Shown here piece after piece: positions 5,558-8,745 of a DNA stretch of 8,745 bases; positions within the stretch are counted from its first letter, which is position 1, and each line of letters starts with the position of its first letter. Source of the stretch: Candidatus Omnitrophota bacterium (lineage in GTDB: Bacteria > Omnitrophota > JAUWXU01); assembly GCA_030616145.1 (NCBI GenBank), contig JAUWXU010000023.1:1-8745 (forward strand). The letters run 5' to 3'. The notes below the pieces were generated by a model. That model ran no database searches and was not told the origin of the DNA. It saw only the letters and a list, made by a program, of their open reading frames with translations. The position numbers and the translations under genes were made by a program.

Positions 5558-6412
5558 TCTGCTGTTGGAAATATTTAAGCTGACATCGATGGACTGGACC
5601 GAATGGGTAAGAGAACCAATGGAAATCATATCTGGCCCAGCCTTGGCAATTTGACCTACATTTTTAAGAGAGACATTCCCAGAAACCTCAATTAATGGCC
5701 TCCTAGACCCTTGATTGAATTTAATCATCTTTCTAATATCCTTTAATTTCATATTATCAAGCATGATTATATCCGGCCCTACCTCTAATGCCTCTCTAAA
5801 TTCTTTTAAGTTTTTGACCTCTATCTCAAGCTTCATATTTTTTGGCTTTTCATTTTTTATTTTTTTTATCAGGCAACTGATCCCTAATTTTCGGCCGGTA
5901 ATCTTTAAATGATTATCTTTTATTAGTATCTGGTCATAAAGCCCCATCCGGTGATTAAAACCCCCTCCTGTCCGAACAGCATATTTTGCCAGATATCTCA
6001 AACCAGGGAGGGTCTTTCTGGTATCGACAATTTTAACTTTACCTGATCCCACCTTTTGGGCAAAGCACGAAGTTAGAGTCGAAATACCCGATAGATAACC
6101 CAAAAAATTTAACGCTGTCCTTTCCGCAACCAATATAGCCCTGGCCGGTCCTTTGAGCAACGCCACTTTTTTATTTGATCTAACCTTGGCGCCGTCAGCG
6201 ACTAACGCGGTGAACCTTATTGAGCTGTCTACTTGGGCAAAGACCCATTTAACCACATCCATCCCGCAGATAACTGCTTTTTGTTTAACTCTAATCTCAG
6301 CCTTGACCTTTGCCCGGGAAGGAACAACAAGCCGGGTAGTTACATCGCCCTGTCCAATGTCCTCACTAAGTGCCTGGGTGATAAGGGGAATAACCTTTTT
6401 CTTATCCAGCAT
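5549..6412 (-). CDS. nadC: Nicotinate-nucleotide pyrophosphorylase (carboxylating), quinolinate phosphoribosyltransferase
   Basis: NadC converts quinolinate and PRPP to nicotinate mononucleotide, CO2 and pyrophosphate, the step where de novo NAD synthesis joins the salvage route. The 287-aa protein is full length. Motifs in order are EDIGQGDVTT (res 17-26) in the N-terminal domain, AERTALNFLGYLSGIST (96-112), DTRKTLPGLRYLAKYAVRTGG (130-150) with the conserved basic residues for quinolinate and PRPP phosphate, HRMGLYD and ILIKDNH (154-168), EIEVKN (196-201), DIIMLDN (214-220), EVSGNVSL (242-249) and SIGSLTHS (264-271). Nothing essential appears missing. The ATG shares one base with the valS stop (TAATG) and is preceded by GAGGAG, so translation is probably coupled. 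No separate promoter is obvious. nadA and nadB are not in the window. The gene ends 2 bp from the convergent helicase stop. Confidence 0.97.
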   Translation of the reverse strand: MLDKKKVIPLITQALSEDIGQGDVTTRLVVPSRAKVKAEIRVKQKAVICGMDVVKWVFAQVDSSIRFTALVADGAKVRSNKKVALLKGPARAILVAERTALNFLGYLSGISTLTSCFAQKVGSGKVKIVDTRKTLPGLRYLAKYAVRTGGGFNHRMGLYDQILIKDNHLKITGRKLGISCLIKKIKNEKPKNMKLEIEVKNLKEFREALEVGPDIIMLDNMKLKDIRKMIKFNQGSRRPLIEVSGNVSLKNVGQIAKAGPDMISIGSLTHSVQSIDVSLNISNSRLK

Positions 6413-8745
6413 TATTTTAACTCCTCAAGATGATGGTTTAATATGTCTATCTTCTCTTTTAATTCTGCCTCTCTCTTCCTTGCTTGCTCTATTATCTCCT
6501 GCGGTGCTTTGGCTGTAAAGGATTTATTTTTTAACTTTTTCTGGCTTGTGGCAAGGTGGGAAGAGAGTTCCTCAACCTGTTTGGATAGCCGCTTTTTCTC
6601 CTTAACTATATCAATTATGCCTTCCAACAATACATAATTTTCAATATTACCGACCACCGCCGTTGTTACTCCTCGAGGTTTTTTTAAGCCCTTGCCAATG
6701 GTTATCTTGCCCAGGCGGCAGAGATTTTTGATATATTCCAGATTTTCGCTTAATAGTTTTTCATACCTAGACCCAGGAACTGAGATTTTTAGATCAAAGG
6801 TCTGCCGGGGAGAAACATTCCAGGTAGAACGGATATTTCTCAAGGCCGTGATTTCTCCAATAATAACATCCATATTTCCCTCGGCCTTTTCATCGAGCAG
6901 CTTTCCTTTGGACTCTGGCCAGGAAGTTATCATAATCGATGAATCCTGGTGAGGAAATCGCTGCCAGATTTCTTCAGTAATAAAAGGCATAAACGGGTGG
7001 AGAAGGCGCATTGAGGTTTCCAGGACAGAGCAGAGAACAGCCCGGGCAACCTCTTTTGACTGACCAGTCGTGGTTGGCGTATCTATTGCAGTAATAAGCG
7101 GTTTCACCAATTCTATATACCAATCACAAAACTGATGCCAGAAAAACTCATAAATGGTATTTGCTGCCTCATTAAGCTTATAACCCTCCAGATAATCATC
7201 TACCGTCTTGATTGTCTTAGTAAGCCTGGATAATATCCAGCGGTCTGCTAGACTAAGATTTTTCTTAATCAGTAATTTGGCATCTGGGGCCTGGGGTTTG
7301 GGGTCTAAAGTATTTATATTCATCAAAATAAATCTGGAGGCATTCCAGATTTTATTGGCGAAATTACGGCCAACATTGAATTTTCCTTCTGATAAAAATA
7401 CATCCTGGCCAGTGGCAGTAATTAAAATGATCGAGAATCGCAGGGCATCTGTACCAAAAACTTTGATTATATCCAGCGGGTCTATGACATTACCGAGGGA
7501 TTTGCTCATCTTGGTGCCGGTTTCATCTCTGACAATGCCATGTATGTATACGTCCCTAAAGGGGATATTGCCGGTAAATTCCAGGCCGGCCATAATCATC
7601 CGCGCTACCCAGAAAAATATAATTTCATAAGCGGTGACCAGAGTAGAAGTCGGGTAAAAGTATTTTAGCTCATCAGTGCCTTCCGGCCATCCTAAGGTCG
7701 AAAAGGGCCAAAGCCAGGAAGAAAACCAGGTGTCCAGGACATCCGCATCCTGTTTTAAATCTTTAGAGCCACAATTGGGACATTTTTCAGGTCGGGAAGC
7801 CGAAACTACAATACCTGCTTGCTTATCGCTGATTTCCAGGGGCAGTTCTATTTCTTTAGCCAGGTGTTTGCTCAAATACTTTCGGTAGCAGTCCTGGCAG
7901 AACCAGGCGGGAATTCTGTGTCCCCACCAGATCTGTCGGGAGATGCACCAGTCCCTGATATTATTCATCCAGTCCAGATAGACCTTGGTCCAACGGCCGG
8001 GATAAAATTTGACCTTGCCCTGCTTAACCACCTTAATAGCTGGTTTAGCCAGAGGTTTCATCTTTACAAACCATTGTTCGGAAAAATATGGTTCGATCAT
8101 TGTGTGACAGCGATAGCAATGTCCTACAGAATGTTGGTGGACATCAACCTTTTCTAACAGGCCTCTCTCTTTAAGATCGGCCAATAGGGCCTCCCGACAT
8201 TCTAGCCGGTCCATTCCCTGATAATTACCGGCCTGAGAATTCATTGTCCCATCGGGGTTGATCACCATTATTCCCTTGAGATGATGGGTTACGGCCAGCG
8301 CATAGTCATTGGGGTCGTGACAGGGTGTTACCTTAACCGCACCTGTGCCGAATTCCGAATCAACCGCACAATCTGCAATAATCTCCAAGGTCCTATTAAC
8401 AATTGGCAGGTTTAATTTTTTGCCGACCAGGTGACTGTATCTATTATCTCCGGGATTAACCGCCACAGCCGTATCTCCAAGCATGGTTTCCGGGCGCGTA
8501 GTAGCCACGGTTATGCCCTGCTGGGGATCATCCTTAAAGGGGTATTTTATATAGTAAAGGTTTCCCGGAATATCCTGGTACTGGACTTCTTCGTCAGAAA
8601 GGGCGGTCTGGCACCTGGGACACCAGTTTACTATAAAACTGCCCCGGTAGATCAGACCCTTTTTGTACAGCCGGATAAAGACATCCTGCACGGCCCGGGA
8701 AAGTTTATTATCCAGGGTAAAACTTTCTCTTGACCAATCGCAAGA
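6412..8745 (-). CDS. valS: Valyl-tRNA synthetase, partial (N-terminus outside window)
   Basis: ValRS charges tRNA-Val and hydrolyses mischarged threonine. The frame is open to the right edge (last codons read SCDWSRESF, typical ValRS), so 777 C-terminal residues are present. Roughly the first 100-110 residues, with the HIGH motif, lie outside. The GTG at 8691 is internal and not the start. In gene order the window shows the CP1 editing domain, with TTRPETMLGD (about 8473-8505) and GTGAVKVTPCHDPND (about 8305-8349). Then come WWGHRIPAWFC (7900-7932), Cys pairs CQDC and CPNC likely binding zinc, DVLDTWFSS, the KMSKS loop (7498-7512), the alpha-helical anticodon-binding domain and a C-terminal coiled-coil arm (about 6412-6620). 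A heptanucleotide repeat lies in a variable linker at 7285-7305. It is upstream of nadC and coupled to it. Any promoter or T-box leader would be beyond the edge. Confidence 0.97.
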   Translation of the reverse strand, partial: SCDWSRESFTLDNKLSRAVQDVFIRLYKKGLIYRGSFIVNWCPRCQTALSDEEVQYQDIPGNLYYIKYPFKDDPQQGITVATTRPETMLGDTAVAVNPGDNRYSHLVGKKLNLPIVNRTLEIIADCAVDSEFGTGAVKVTPCHDPNDYALAVTHHLKGIMVINPDGTMNSQAGNYQGMDRLECREALLADLKERGLLEKVDVHQHSVGHCYRCHTMIEPYFSEQWFVKMKPLAKPAIKVVKQGKVKFYPGRWTKVYLDWMNNIRDWCISRQIWWGHRIPAWFCQDCYRKYLSKHLAKEIELPLEISDKQAGIVVSASRPEKCPNCGSKDLKQDADVLDTWFSSWLWPFSTLGWPEGTDELKYFYPTSTLVTAYEIIFFWVARMIMAGLEFTGNIPFRDVYIHGIVRDETGTKMSKSLGNVIDPLDIIKVFGTDALRFSIILITATGQDVFLSEGKFNVGRNFANKIWNASRFILMNINTLDPKPQAPDAKLLIKKNLSLADRWILSRLTKTIKTVDDYLEGYKLNEAANTIYEFFWHQFCDWYIELVKPLITAIDTPTTTGQSKEVARAVLCSVLETSMRLLHPFMPFITEEIWQRFPHQDSSIMITSWPESKGKLLDEKAEGNMDVIIGEITALRNIRSTWNVSPRQTFDLKISVPGSRYEKLLSENLEYIKNLCRLGKITIGKGLKKPRGVTTAVVGNIENYVLLEGIIDIVKEKKRLSKQVEELSSHLATSQKKLKNKSFTAKAPQEIIEQARKREAELKEKIDILNHHLEELK
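6421..6426 (-). promoter_or_regulatory. Shine-Dalgarno site of nadC inside the valS end
   Basis: The minus strand reads GAGGAG within the last codons of valS, 8 nt before the nadC ATG. With the TAATG junction it supports the nadC start at 6412 and translational coupling to valS. Confidence 0.75.
7285..7305. repeat. In-frame heptanucleotide tandem repeat (TGGGGYY x3) within valS
   Basis: The plus strand reads TGGGGCC, TGGGGTT, TGGGGTC, three perfect 7-bp periods, preceded by a degenerate unit TGGCATC (7278-7284). On the coding strand the units are variants of CCCCARN and encode a Pro-rich DPKPQAP stretch. The repeat falls in the linker between the catalytic domain and the LSLADRWILSRL segment, where ValRS proteins vary. 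Twenty-one bases keep the reading frame. Confidence 0.7.

Noticed and set aside
7285..7305. G-quadruplex
   Set aside because: Only three GGGG tracts are present and an intramolecular quadruplex needs four; kept as a tandem repeat instead.
7208..7630. Plus-strand open frame of 140 codons opposite valS
   Set aside because: Antisense shadow of conserved ValRS including the KMSKS region; no ribosome site or protein family features.
8689..8691. GTG as the start of valS
   Set aside because: The frame continues open to the window edge with typical ValRS residues (SCDWSRESF), so this GTG is an internal valine codon and the gene is truncated by the window.

Overview
The window is a compact bacterial chromosomal segment of low-to-moderate GC. 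It carries six housekeeping genes or gene fragments, almost no spare DNA, and no mobile element, tRNA, rRNA or CRISPR array that I could find. The CIRCE/HrcA-type heat-shock operator, a GroEL starting MAKQLLFDEEAR, purine-rich Shine-Dalgarno sites and TTGACA/TATAAT-like promoters all indicate a bacterium. The phylum cannot be fixed from this sequence. A poorly cultivated anaerobic lineage (for example Omnitrophota or a relative) is a guess from gene order and protein flavour.

Layout from left to right. Positions 1-36 (minus) are the first 12 codons of groEL. They are preceded by a strong ribosome site, a CIRCE operator (68-94) and a TATACT -10 box. Positions 201-3518 (minus) are a tightly packed set transcribed uvrB > birA > coaX: the excision-repair helicase, a minimal biotin-protein ligase and type III pantothenate kinase. 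uvrB and birA overlap by ATGA, and birA and coaX abut or overlap. Positions 3519-3674 are the only real regulatory interval. They hold two divergent promoters, TTGGCA-17-TATAAT leftward and TTGCAA-17-TATAAT rightward, flanking a 10-bp inverted repeat. Positions 3675-5546 (plus) encode an unusually short Ski2/Mtr4-like DExH helicase. It ends 2 bp from the convergent nadC (5549-6412, minus), which is coupled by TAATG to valS (6412 to beyond the right edge, minus).

How the genes fit together. The minus-strand genes combine translation (valS), cofactor synthesis or attachment (nadC for NAD, birA for biotin, coaX for CoA), DNA repair (uvrB) and protein folding (groEL). The helicase is the only plus-strand gene and separates valS-nadC from uvrB-birA-coaX. 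It shares a promoter region with uvrB.

The points most worth a second look are these. (1) The uvrB/helicase divergent promoters are near mirror images, share a CCCTCATTTT element upstream of each -35, and both predict leaderless or nearly leaderless mRNAs. (2) The biotin ligase lacks both the N-terminal HTH and the C-terminal domain, and its GRGRRG ligand loop reads GMGTTG. (3) The Ski2-like helicase has a DSHCT C-terminus but no room for the arch. (4) groEL is directly behind CIRCE with no groES between them. (5) valS contains an in-frame heptanucleotide tandem repeat. No clearly novel multi-gene system is visible. The novelty, if any, lies in the uvrB/helicase regulatory unit and the atypical BirA.
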